Assembly (NCBI GenBank): GCA_017550405.1
Contig: JAFZPH010000006.1
Location: 62,001 to 126,000 of the forward strand
Reading direction: 5' to 3'
Length of the DNA: 64,000 nucleotides
Source of the DNA: Bacteroidales bacterium
Lineage (GTDB): Bacteria > Bacteroidota > Bacteroidia > Bacteroidales > P3
The first letter of the stretch is position 1; every line of letters starts with the position of its first letter. The notes below the pieces were generated by a model. That model worked only from the letters and a program-made list of their open reading frames with translations. It was not told the DNA's origin and made no database searches. The position numbers and the translations under genes are program-made. Positions 53,201 through 61,203 of this stretch are shown in pieces.

Positions 53201-54352
53201 GTGATTCCTTATCTGATATACCTCTTTGCGACTCCCGCGCTGGTGATGCTTCTGGCACGCCGCTGGACATGGATTGACAAAGTCAGCCCCATGGCGGTAT
53301 TGTATATCATCGGACTGCTGGTGGCCAACCTTACGCCCTGGATTCGTCAGCCGGGTCTGCTGGACACCAACAACCTTATCGGCAGTGTATGCATCCCCCT
53401 TTCCATCCCGCTCATGCTGATGTCGTGCAGCCTCTCGAGGGTGTCGTTCGACAACACCTTCAAGGCATTCCTCTGCGGGTTTGGGGCCATTCTGGTGGTC
53501 ACTGTTGCAGGTTTTTTCCTTTTCCTCCACCACAACGACCCGACGCAGTTTGCCAAAATCAGTGCCGTTGCCGTAGGCATCTATACCGGCGGCATCCCCA
53601 ACATGGGCGCCATAGCCCAGGGGGTGGGCATGGACAACACCACATACCTTTACATCACTTCATACGACCTTATCGTCACCGGGCTTTATCTTGTCTTTGT
53701 CATCTGCTTTGGCAAACAAGTGTTCCGCCGTCTGCTCCCCTCCCACCTCGAAAAGCAGAACCCCGCTGCACCTTCGTCGGACGCCAACCCTCCCGTCACC
53801 CCACGTGGCCACATCATAGCCTCACTACTACTGGCATTGGCCATCGCTGTGGGTTCCTGGCTGCTCTCCACCCTGTTCCCTGAAAGGCTCTCCACACCCA
53901 TGCTCATCCTGCTGTTGACCACATTCTCCATTGGTGCCAGTTTCCTACCCTTTGTGCGCCGAGTCAACCGCGAAGCCGAATCGCGACAGGGGCAGCCTGT
54001 TGCTTTCCAGGTCGGGCTATACTTTGTTTACCTTTTCTGCTTCTCTATCGCCAACGCTTGCGACATCCGTATGCTCGACCTCAGCGGCAGCCTCAACATT
54101 CTTTGGTACATCCTGTTCATCATCTTCGGCTCACTATTGATACAAATCCTCCTTGCCCGACTTTTCCATATCGACGGCGACACAACCCTCGTTGCCTCGG
54201 TGGCACTCATCAACTCACCCCCGTTTGTCCCCCTTGTGGCGGCACTTCTCAACAATAAAAACCTAATTGTCTCCGGCATCGCCATCGGACTTATTGGGTA
54301 CATGGTCGGCAACTACATCGGGATGGGAATCTATTTCCTCCTCACATTGTAA
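53201..54352 (+). CDS. DUF819 family membrane protein
   Basis: A 383-residue protein with a GTG start 21 bases after uvrA. It has about ten hydrophobic helices. VGIYTGGIPNMGAIAQGVGMD and the repeat-like ASVALINSPPFVPLVAALLNNKNLIVSGIAIGLIGYMVGNYIGM are typical of the DUF819 family, which is related to the gluconate/aspartate transporter folds. Transport is likely; the substrate is unknown. Confidence 0.88.
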   Translation: MIPYLIYLFATPALVMLLARRWTWIDKVSPMAVLYIIGLLVANLTPWIRQPGLLDTNNLIGSVCIPLSIPLMLMSCSLSRVSFDNTFKAFLCGFGAILVVTVAGFFLFLHHNDPTQFAKISAVAVGIYTGGIPNMGAIAQGVGMDNTTYLYITSYDLIVTGLYLVFVICFGKQVFRRLLPSHLEKQNPAAPSSDANPPVTPRGHIIASLLLALAIAVGSWLLSTLFPERLSTPMLILLLTTFSIGASFLPFVRRVNREAESRQGQPVAFQVGLYFVYLFCFSIANACDIRMLDLSGSLNILWYILFIIFGSLLIQILLARLFHIDGDTTLVASVALINSPPFVPLVAALLNNKNLIVSGIAIGLIGYMVGNYIGMGIYFLLTL

Positions 54353-54441
54353 CGCCCTCACACTAGCCATTTTTCCATACCCTCACCGCCTCCTACCAAG
54401 GAAAAATTACATTTTTTACAAAATAATCCAATAAAAAGTTG

Positions 54442-54449
54442 TATCTTTG
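54442..54449 (+). promoter_or_regulatory. -7 box of C10 peptidase gene
   Basis: TATCTTTG followed by C, about 48 bases before the ATG at 54498. Confidence 0.6.
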
Positions 54450-54497
54450 CTTTTTGAAAAAGAAATTCATTATTAATAAATAACACTGAAGAACAAC

Positions 54498-55979
54498 ATG
54501 AAAACCAAAATCTTAACCGTCATCCTCATGGTTGGCGTATTCTTCATTGGCAGTGCAAAAGCCGAGAACATCGACATATTGACTGCTAAACAGATTGGTG
54601 CCTACTACTTCACAGTGGCTACAGGAGCGAAAGCCCCCGTTGCAGCCGACGATCTTAAACTTGCCATCCAGTACGATAATCCTACCTTGTGCATTCCCGC
54701 CATGTATGCATTCAACGTGGCTGGCAATGGTTTTGTCATCGTCTCTGCCTCCAACTGCACCGAGCCCGTACTTGCCTACTCCCCTGTAGGCAACCTCGAC
54801 CCTGAGAACATCAACCCGGCATGCCAGTACATGCTCGACAGCTACACCCGCGTCATTGTAGACAAACAGAACAGCAACGCCACTCCCTCCGCCGCCATGC
54901 TGAGAAGCTGGAAAGAACTCACCGACCAGACCTTCACTTGCGACCCCGATAGCAAAGCTGTGCTCGTCCAGGCAAAATGGGACCAGATTGAGCCTTACAA
55001 CTATTGGGTCCCCACGAAGAACGGTGTGCGCTGTCCTGCAGGCTGCGTCGCTACTGCCATGGGTATGATTATCCACTACTGGAAATACCCCGAAGTGGGC
55101 GGCAACGACAACAACAGCATAGCCACCTGCTCCTGGAATGGACAAAACATCAAATACAAATTCAAGGTCGACTCCAACAAATTTGAATTCGACAAAATGC
55201 CCAACCAGCTTTCCCGCTCCAGCTCGTACGATAAAATACGTGCCATTGGCAAACTGCTCTTTGCCTGCGGTGTCACCGTCAATATGCACTGGGACCCCGA
55301 AGGCAGCGGTGCCCATAGCGAGGATGTCCCTGCTGCTTTCTCCAACTGGTTCCGCTACTCCACCGACGCCACATACCTCAACCGCGAGGAAATCGTCTGG
55401 AACCAACACACTCGTCAGTACGAATTCAGACTGCTTGTCCCCGACGATCAATGGCTCGCAATCCTCCACAGCGAGATTGACGACCATGCCCGTCCCGTCT
55501 ACTATAGCGGCACCGACCTCGGCGGCACCGGACGCGACGCTGGCGGCCACGCCTTTGTCATTGCAGGCTCCTCTCCCTCCAACTATAAGAAGTTTTATAT
55601 CCGCTGGGGCTGGGGCGGCAGCGCAGATGGTTTCTACATCCTTGCCCCCACTGACTCCACTGGTCGCAGCGGTTCCTATACCTTCAACCATGGTCACGGA
55701 ATGGTTTACAACATCCATCCCGATTACCTCAGCATCGACGAGAACACTGTCTATAGCACTGCCCTCTGCTATCCCAACCCTGCCACCGACTACCTGATGA
55801 TTCCCTCCGACCTGCCCCTCAACGCAATGCTCACCGTCTATTCCGTCGACGGCAAGATGATTGACAAACGCATCATCCCTGGAGGCACCAAGGAATATCG
55901 TCTTGACCTGCAAAGCTACGCCCCCGGCGCATACGTCTACAGGCTTAATGGCGAAGTTGTTAAATTCACTGTTAAATAA
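54498..55979 (+). CDS. C10 (streptopain/SpeB-like) cysteine peptidase with T9SS sorting domain
   Basis: A 493-residue protein with signal peptide MKTKILTVILMVGVFFIGSAKA. A propeptide (about 23-140) has the inhibitory Spi-like pattern (AFNVAGNGFVIVSASNCTEPVLAYSPVG). The peptidase domain has the catalytic Cys in CPAGCVATAMGMIIHYWKYP and the catalytic His in GRDAGGHAFVIAG, followed by YIRWGWGGSADGFY. The C-terminal 80 residues (CYPNPATDYLMIPSDL to VVKFTVK) form a T9SS sorting domain. It is likely a secreted, surface-linked protease that is activated by removing its propeptide. Confidence 0.94.
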   Translation: MKTKILTVILMVGVFFIGSAKAENIDILTAKQIGAYYFTVATGAKAPVAADDLKLAIQYDNPTLCIPAMYAFNVAGNGFVIVSASNCTEPVLAYSPVGNLDPENINPACQYMLDSYTRVIVDKQNSNATPSAAMLRSWKELTDQTFTCDPDSKAVLVQAKWDQIEPYNYWVPTKNGVRCPAGCVATAMGMIIHYWKYPEVGGNDNNSIATCSWNGQNIKYKFKVDSNKFEFDKMPNQLSRSSSYDKIRAIGKLLFACGVTVNMHWDPEGSGAHSEDVPAAFSNWFRYSTDATYLNREEIVWNQHTRQYEFRLLVPDDQWLAILHSEIDDHARPVYYSGTDLGGTGRDAGGHAFVIAGSSPSNYKKFYIRWGWGGSADGFYILAPTDSTGRSGSYTFNHGHGMVYNIHPDYLSIDENTVYSTALCYPNPATDYLMIPSDLPLNAMLTVYSVDGKMIDKRIIPGGTKEYRLDLQSYAPGAYVYRLNGEVVKFTVK

Positions 55980-55999
55980 TCACTAATAGTACAATACCC

Positions 56000-56034
56000 A
56001 AAGTCCCCCGACGCATAACATGCCGGGGGACTTT
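56000..56034. terminator. Hairpin terminator after the C10 peptidase gene
   Basis: AAAGTCCCCCG pairs with CGGGGGACTTT around a 12-base loop; a short pyrimidine-rich TTTCCTTT tail follows. It lies 20 bases past the stop, so the LolA-like gene may partly depend on readthrough. Confidence 0.75.
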
Positions 56035-56053
56035 CCTTTCAACAAAACAGAAC

Positions 56054-56734
56054 ATGAAAAGAGCCATCACACTCCTGATTCTCACCATTGCACTCAGCTC
56101 TCTGGCTTCTGCCCAGAACATTACCGCTGCCGACAGCACCGTGCTCAACCACATACTCACCGCCAACAAACAGTTCCACAGCATTCAGAACACTTTCCGC
56201 CACGACCTCATCAAACCCAAAAAGAACACTTCTCAGCAACGCTTCGGCACCCTCTACTACGAACAGTTAAAGCCTGCCAAACACGGCGATACCGAGGCAA
56301 AGATTTCCATGCGCTACAGTAAACCCGAAGGGGAGTACTACATCATCACCGCCACCCACTTATACAATGGTATCGACGGCCACAAACTTAAATTCAACTA
56401 CCGTTTCGTCCCCCTCATGAAACTGCTGGGCAACGCCCTAGCCTGGGCCATGAACGGCGACATCTACAGCATCTGCTCCGACCTCAACACCAACTTCCAG
56501 ATGGCTACCACCGCCACACACTACGTCATCACCCTCACCGTTACAAAAGGCCACAACAAAGGCATCACCAAGATGGTGCTTAAATACGACAAGAAGACCT
56601 GCCTCATCGACTATATGGAGATAGAGGAAAAGCTTGGCCTGATACACAAATACACTATGGGACTGGACGAAAAGGGTAAGAAACACCCCCCTCTGCTCAA
56701 CAACCCCATCGACCAGAGTGTATACAAATTGTAG
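56054..56734 (+). CDS. LolA-like outer membrane lipoprotein carrier family protein
   Basis: A 226-residue protein with signal peptide MKRAITLLILTIALSSLASAQ. The remainder is beta-rich: FHSIQNTFRHDLIKPKKN, QRFGTLYYEQ, ISMRYSKPEGEYYIITATHLYNGIDGHKLKF, and a C-terminal ITKMVLKYDKKTCLIDYMEIEE. This fits the LolA/LolB-type half-barrel that carries lipids or lipoproteins across the periplasm. It is a divergent member and could serve a special lipid carrier role. A strong terminator follows. Confidence 0.75.
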   Translation: MKRAITLLILTIALSSLASAQNITAADSTVLNHILTANKQFHSIQNTFRHDLIKPKKNTSQQRFGTLYYEQLKPAKHGDTEAKISMRYSKPEGEYYIITATHLYNGIDGHKLKFNYRFVPLMKLLGNALAWAMNGDIYSICSDLNTNFQMATTATHYVITLTVTKGHNKGITKMVLKYDKKTCLIDYMEIEEKLGLIHKYTMGLDEKGKKHPPLLNNPIDQSVYKL

Positions 56735-56805
56735 ACACAAGCCATACTCTCTCCTTTGCCCTAATAACCAATGGTAATAGGGGCAAGCAAGTTTTACCCA
56801 GAATT

Positions 56806-56847
56806 AAAAGAAGAGGCTTTCTCTACTACGGAAAGCCTCTTCTTTTT
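56806..56847 (+). terminator. Strong terminator after the LolA-like gene
   Basis: A long stem (AAGAAGAGGCTTTC / GGAAAGCCTCTTCTT) ends in a run of T. It closes the plus-strand core gene series just before base composition becomes AT-rich. Confidence 0.88.
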
Positions 56848-56986
56848 GATTGTAAATATCGGTCTAAAGGTTGGAAGCATTAGGGATAGGGTTTGAGGAA
56901 AGTGAAGGATGGTGAGGGGAAGGGATAGTTGAAGAAGATGGTGAGTATTATAGGTGCATCGATGATTTTTTAGGAGCTATAGAGTG

Positions 56987-56994
56987 TATCTTTG
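56987..56994 (+). promoter_or_regulatory. -7 box of recombinase remnant
   Basis: TATCTTTG followed by CAAA. It would drive the degraded recombinase and, if active, the small gene after it. No clear -33. Confidence 0.5.
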
Positions 56995-57076
56995 CAAACG
57001 GAACAGGTACACAAACGTAATGCGTAGACAGTTCTGTTTTGGGTACTAAAAAGAAGGCCAAGCAGTCTTCTTTTTT

Positions 57077-57499
57077 ATGCTTGGAACAGTCATTTCCAAA
57101 GGCAAGGTTGACGGCTTTCGCAGTCGCCTTAGACTCAAGCCTGTTTTAGTGGATCAAGAGAATTATCAAAATGAGCAGTTGTCCATTTTCAACTCGGACG
57201 GGAAGGAATGTTCCCTCCTGTCCATTTTTATAGCCGTACTTGGGACCTGCTCTGAAATGAAACGTGAGAACAACAAGTATTGACTCAACTCCGGGAAGGA
57301 GAAGTACATCGCCGAGGGTGGAAAGAACGGTCGAAAGAAAGGATACCAGAAACCCGATGAGAAATTGCAAGAAGAATATGCAGGGGTCATAAAGCAGTTG
57401 AGAAAGGTCTATCTCATTCAATTGATTGCAAAGCCTGAGGGGGTCGGTGTCAGCACTGTTCAGAGAATGAAGAAAAAGTTTGTGGATAATGTAGCATAA
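57077..57499 (+). pseudogene. Degraded serine recombinase (resolvase/invertase family)
   Basis: Only the C-terminal half of a site-specific serine recombinase is readable. After MLGTVISKGKVDGFRS, the region LLSIFIAVLGTCSEMKRENNKY corresponds to the long helix before the DNA-binding part. An in-frame TGA follows at about 57282, where homologues have Arg. The frame then goes on as LNSGKEKYIAEGGKNGRKKGYQKPDEKLQEE and a helix-turn-helix-like end (KPEGVGVSTVQRMKKKFV), stopping at 57499. The catalytic Ser domain is missing. It is non-functional and marks an old insertion or phase-variable locus. The exact left end is unclear. Confidence 0.75.
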
Positions 57500-57501
57500 T
57501 A

Positions 57502-57511
57502 GAAAGGAGGG
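57502..57511 (+). promoter_or_regulatory. Strong Shine-Dalgarno for the 50-aa gene
   Basis: GAAAGGAGGG lies 4 bases before the ATG at 57516. A perfect AGGAGG is uncommon in Bacteroidota and supports this start. Confidence 0.6.
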
Positions 57512-57515
57512 ACTT

Positions 57516-57668
57516 ATGGGACGGACTAAATTGAAATCTGATTATTTGATAGAGTACAAGAACGAGATTGGACTGCTTTCGGAAGGTTTATCACTTCGTA
57601 GAGATCGGAGTAAAACTGGGAGAGCAATCAACACACTTAGGAAGTTGAGAGCAATATTCAATATTTGA
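57516..57668 (+). CDS. Small HTH-like protein next to the recombinase remnant
   Basis: A 50-residue protein, MGRTKLKSDYLIEYKNEIGLL, ending LRKLRAIFNI. It resembles the C-terminal helix-turn-helix of the recombinase (both end in a TVQR/TLRK-type helix), as do short HTH proteins that often sit after serine recombinases. The part SLRRDRSKTGRAINTLRKL looks changed compared with a normal HTH. It may be a truncated copy. It begins 16 bases after the recombinase stop with a strong ribosome site. Confidence 0.5.
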   Translation: MGRTKLKSDYLIEYKNEIGLLSEGLSLRRDRSKTGRAINTLRKLRAIFNI

Positions 57669-57937
57669 AAGTATATAGGTTTGGAAAGAGGAGCCTCTAA
57701 TTAGTAAGCACCTCAGAGCTCTTTTTCTTTCAAGATTCAATCCAATAAGACCCCAGCAAATCACTTATTGGGGTTCTTACATTATGGCTCTTCAACTATC
57801 TCATTTTCTCAATTATTGTATCCAGTACCTCATTGCAAAGTTCTGCAAATATGGTGATTACACGGTAGCATCGCATTGGAAAAACCTGAAAATGAAAAAA
57901 TATTCATATAATTTGCATTATTTTCATTATCTTTGCA
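57669..57937. other. AT-rich region with two competing hairpins
   Basis: CCAATAAG (57742-57749) can pair with CTTATTGG (57764-57771). ACCCCA (57750-57755) can pair with TGGGGT (57769-57774), which overlaps the first arm. The two structures exclude each other. No gene is convincing here. Confidence 0.4.
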
Positions 57938-57945
57938 AATTATTT
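57912..57945 (+). promoter_or_regulatory. Promoter of the HTH-J-like operon
   Basis: TATCTTTG (57938-57945) with TTTG (57912-57915) about 22 bases ahead. It starts 14 bases before the ATG of the HTH gene at 57960, so the leader is very short. Confidence 0.6.
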
Positions 57946-57959
57946 AATAGAGATGAATC

Positions 57960-58181
57960 ATGGCAAAAATCAATAGACTTAAGGTTGTTTTAGTGGAAAA
58001 GAACAAAACGAGTAAATGGCTCGCAGAAACGTTGGGCAAAGACCCTGCAACAGTTTCCAAATGGTGTACCAACACATCACAGCCCAGTATAGAGACCTTC
58101 TTGGAAATTGCTAGGTTGTTGGAAGTAGACATTAAAGATTTGCTTGTTGAATCAAGTGTAAACAGACAGTATAATCATTGA
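57960..58181 (+). CDS. XRE-family helix-turn-helix regulator
   Basis: A 73-residue protein, MAKINRLKVVLVEKNKTSKWLAETLGKDPATVSKWCTNTSQPSIETFLEIARLLEVDIKDLLVES. This is a single Cro/C1-type HTH; the recognition helix is near residues 28-40. It is the first gene of the operon: its stop is 7 bases before the ATG of the 1004-residue protein. It probably controls its own operon, as small XRE proteins do in many mobile or defence gene sets. Confidence 0.9.
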   Translation: MAKINRLKVVLVEKNKTSKWLAETLGKDPATVSKWCTNTSQPSIETFLEIARLLEVDIKDLLVESSVNRQYNH

Positions 58182-58188
58182 TTCCGCT

Positions 58189-61100
58189 ATGAATAATATA
58201 GCACACAATCCATTTCGAGTTCTAGGTGTATTTGCAAATGACCCATTAAAGGTTCGTACGGCAAACATCTCAAGGATACGGGCTTTTAATAAAGTTGGAA
58301 AAGACTGTGAATTTGATAGTGATTTCAAAGATATTTTTGGACCTGTCGACCGAAATGAGCAGTCTATTGAGCAGGCTCTTTCCCAATTATCTTCGGATGC
58401 TGATGCTGAGTTTTATTCGTGTTTGTGGATTCATAAAACACCACAATTGGATTTTAATTCCAAAGCACCCATTGACATTATTCAATCAGGAATTGGTAGT
58501 AAACATAAGGGTGACATCGCAAATGTGCTTGTCGGCTCTCTGATGGCAGATAATTTGAAGCTTGCTGCCGAATATTTAATACGCTTGTTTGAATGTAATG
58601 ATGCACCTAATGACGAAATTAAAGAAAAAATACTTATAAGTCTAGAGGATGCTTATACTGAAGAACACGATTGGAGTCTTTTCGTTTGGTGGGGACTATT
58701 AAAGAATTATTGTATAAGAGGATATGACGAGAACGGCATTTCGGAGAAGATTGAGCGAGCAAAAAGGAAGCTACAGAATGCACAAAGTGCATATGATGAT
58801 GCACCAATTGGTGCAATTGAAGATAGAGCTGAGAAAGAATTAAAAATAGCCCAACAGGAGTACGACACGATAATTTCGGAATTCCAATCAATGGATGGTT
58901 ATAGCGAACACAAGGAAACAATATCATTCATCGCCAAAGTGTTCAATAAGGAGTCTATCATTTATCTTCGTCGTATTACCGAAACAGTGGGGAAATCGGA
59001 CGGTTTTATTGGATTATGGGCTCTCCACACATTGGCCAAATCAGTCATAAACGTAATAAAGGAAACATGCAATCTACAAACAAAAGAGCACGATGCTGAA
59101 GCTCAAATCGTTCTTTCCGAATATGCAACTGCAGTTTTAGCTGTCTGTAAGAAATACTATAAAGAAACTCGATTCTGGGATTCAAAACCCGTAGAAAGTT
59201 TGCTTGAAATATTACGGGAAATTTATAGGGTATCCTATTCGAGCAAGACGAAAGAAGAATGCACTGAGTTTGGGAGAAAAGTTAAGCATGAAATGCAATT
59301 TCTAGCGCCACCTGAAGCAAAAGCCTATTCGTCATCAATACGAAAAGAAATTGAATCATTCTGTTCAAAGCCCAACGAAACACGCTGGGCACAACAGTTA
59401 TTGAGGAATTGTGTCGCTCCACTGCTTGAAATAAAGACTATGCTGGGTGTTGGCAATCCGTATTATAGACGCATCTCGACTCAAATTGCTGATGATGCCA
59501 TCTTTGCTTGCATATCCGAAATTGATTCTGCTGTACGGAAGTACAACAATCCAGAGAATGACAAAGGTGCTGCCAAGGACAATTTGAAAAAAGTCCTATT
59601 ACAAGCGGAGCAGCTGCTCGTTGACATAAAAGAAATGGATTTGGAGAGGGAGTTTTTTGAAAATAGATTGAACAGATTCAACGAAAAAATCAATAATTGT
59701 TCAAAGCAATATGGTATATCAGTAGAGAGCATAACTCCAACCATATCACTTATAACAGAGGATGACACATACAAACAGTGCAACGATTACTTTTCCCTGG
59801 TAGAATATGTGCAATCCCATCCAAGTAGCCCCCATATTCAAGAGGCTATTCAACGTATCTGGAAAATAGAAGATGCAGGATTCCCACTAATGGGGACTTC
59901 ACTTCCTGCGTATCGGAAAGCGTTGCTCGCTTACAAAGAAAAATATCCCAACAGTCATAATGAGCAGAAACTTCTAAAAGAAATTGAAGAGGCACTTCTC
60001 GGCAGAACTGCCTTGGGTACCGTATCTGACTATCAGACAATGCTTCGTTTATGGCCAAACCATCCGAAAAAGGCTATAATCCAAGGGCGATTGGAATTAG
60101 CTACGTTCAAGTTATGTCATGATGTAGTGAGTTGGGAAGATTATCTGAAGGAATACCCTAATGGACAATATCGTGAAGAAGCTCTACGTCTTATCAAGAA
60201 AGCCAAAGAGGATGTTGAAAGCGATGCATTCAACAGATGTGTGAGTATAGCAAGCCTCAATAGGTTCATCTTCAAATACCCTAAAAGTCCTCTTGCCGAC
60301 AAAGCTATCAGCAAGATTGAGGATATGGTATACTCACAAGCAGTGAAGACGGGCAATTATGATACCTACTTCAAGCAGTACCCGGTTGGGCGGTATACAG
60401 ACAAAATAAATCAGATGATAGACGACCAATGCTTCAAACAGTGTACAACCAAAAAGGACTTTAAAAGATACCTCAGGCAATATCCGAATGGACAACACAA
60501 GAAGCAGGCAAGGGCTTTCGTACAGAAAGGAAACAGGAGTAAATACATAGTGTTATCCATTATTGTTGTCCTTATTGTAATTGCAATCGATATTTCCGTC
60601 ATAATTAACAAATCACAAACATTCACCTCGACTCACAAGAATTCTTATGTTGAGAATAAGAATGTCTCTTCTGAGAACATGGCTGATTATTCCACTGATG
60701 ATATTGCTACATCTACGACTGACTACTCTGGCAATTACAATGACGATAGAGCTCCTTCCACAAGAACGTCTACAAAGTATGACCCAGATGCAGAGTATCG
60801 TAATAATTCTTTAGAAACAGGTGACAAACCTTATAGGGATTATTTTGGTAGGGAACGTACTGGCCAAAACTACTTTTACTTTAAGACATCAGGGAGGAGC
60901 GACTATGTAGTCATTGTCAAGAGACACTATGATGACGCATACATCAACCATATCTATATTCAAGGAGGTGACAATGCCTACTTGTATGTTCCTGATGGTA
61001 CTTTCGATGTGTATTTTTACTCAGGAGAGGGATGGAACCCTTACAAAGAAGTCGGGCAATTCACAGGAGGATTTGTAACGGGGACAATGCAAAAAGATGG

Positions 61101-61203
61101 TCCGGTTGAACTAGAATCGGCATATATGGAGTACACATTATATCCGGTAGCACATGGAAACCTTCGATTAGAGAACGAGAATGTTAATAATGTACTGAGA
61201 TGA
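58189..61203 (+). CDS. Large membrane protein with J-like NPFRVLGV module and TPR-type repeats
   Basis: A 1004-residue protein of unknown function. Residues 6-40 (NPFRVLGVFANDPLKVRTAN) resemble the first helices of a J domain but lack the HPD loop. A related region follows to about 150. A charged, coiled-coil-like segment spans about 185-235. Residues about 524-778 hold at least six helical repeats of about 35-40 residues (for example WEDYLKEYPNGQYREEALR, FKRYLRQYPNGQHKKQAR). One membrane helix lies at about 785-807, followed by a Ser/Thr-rich linker and a C-terminal domain of roughly 120 residues. The layout puts the repeats in the cytoplasm and the last domain outside. The end overlaps the next gene by 4 bases. 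It is much richer in A and T than the core genes, which suggests transfer. Confidence 0.85.
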   Translation: MNNIAHNPFRVLGVFANDPLKVRTANISRIRAFNKVGKDCEFDSDFKDIFGPVDRNEQSIEQALSQLSSDADAEFYSCLWIHKTPQLDFNSKAPIDIIQSGIGSKHKGDIANVLVGSLMADNLKLAAEYLIRLFECNDAPNDEIKEKILISLEDAYTEEHDWSLFVWWGLLKNYCIRGYDENGISEKIERAKRKLQNAQSAYDDAPIGAIEDRAEKELKIAQQEYDTIISEFQSMDGYSEHKETISFIAKVFNKESIIYLRRITETVGKSDGFIGLWALHTLAKSVINVIKETCNLQTKEHDAEAQIVLSEYATAVLAVCKKYYKETRFWDSKPVESLLEILREIYRVSYSSKTKEECTEFGRKVKHEMQFLAPPEAKAYSSSIRKEIESFCSKPNETRWAQQLLRNCVAPLLEIKTMLGVGNPYYRRISTQIADDAIFACISEIDSAVRKYNNPENDKGAAKDNLKKVLLQAEQLLVDIKEMDLEREFFENRLNRFNEKINNCSKQYGISVESITPTISLITEDDTYKQCNDYFSLVEYVQSHPSSPHIQEAIQRIWKIEDAGFPLMGTSLPAYRKALLAYKEKYPNSHNEQKLLKEIEEALLGRTALGTVSDYQTMLRLWPNHPKKAIIQGRLELATFKLCHDVVSWEDYLKEYPNGQYREEALRLIKKAKEDVESDAFNRCVSIASLNRFIFKYPKSPLADKAISKIEDMVYSQAVKTGNYDTYFKQYPVGRYTDKINQMIDDQCFKQCTTKKDFKRYLRQYPNGQHKKQARAFVQKGNRSKYIVLSIIVVLIVIAIDISVIINKSQTFTSTHKNSYVENKNVSSENMADYSTDDIATSTTDYSGNYNDDRAPSTRTSTKYDPDAEYRNNSLETGDKPYRDYFGRERTGQNYFYFKTSGRSDYVVIVKRHYDDAYINHIYIQGGDNAYLYVPDGTFDVYFYSGEGWNPYKEVGQFTGGFVTGTMQKDGPVELESAYMEYTLYPVAHGNLRLENENVNNVLR

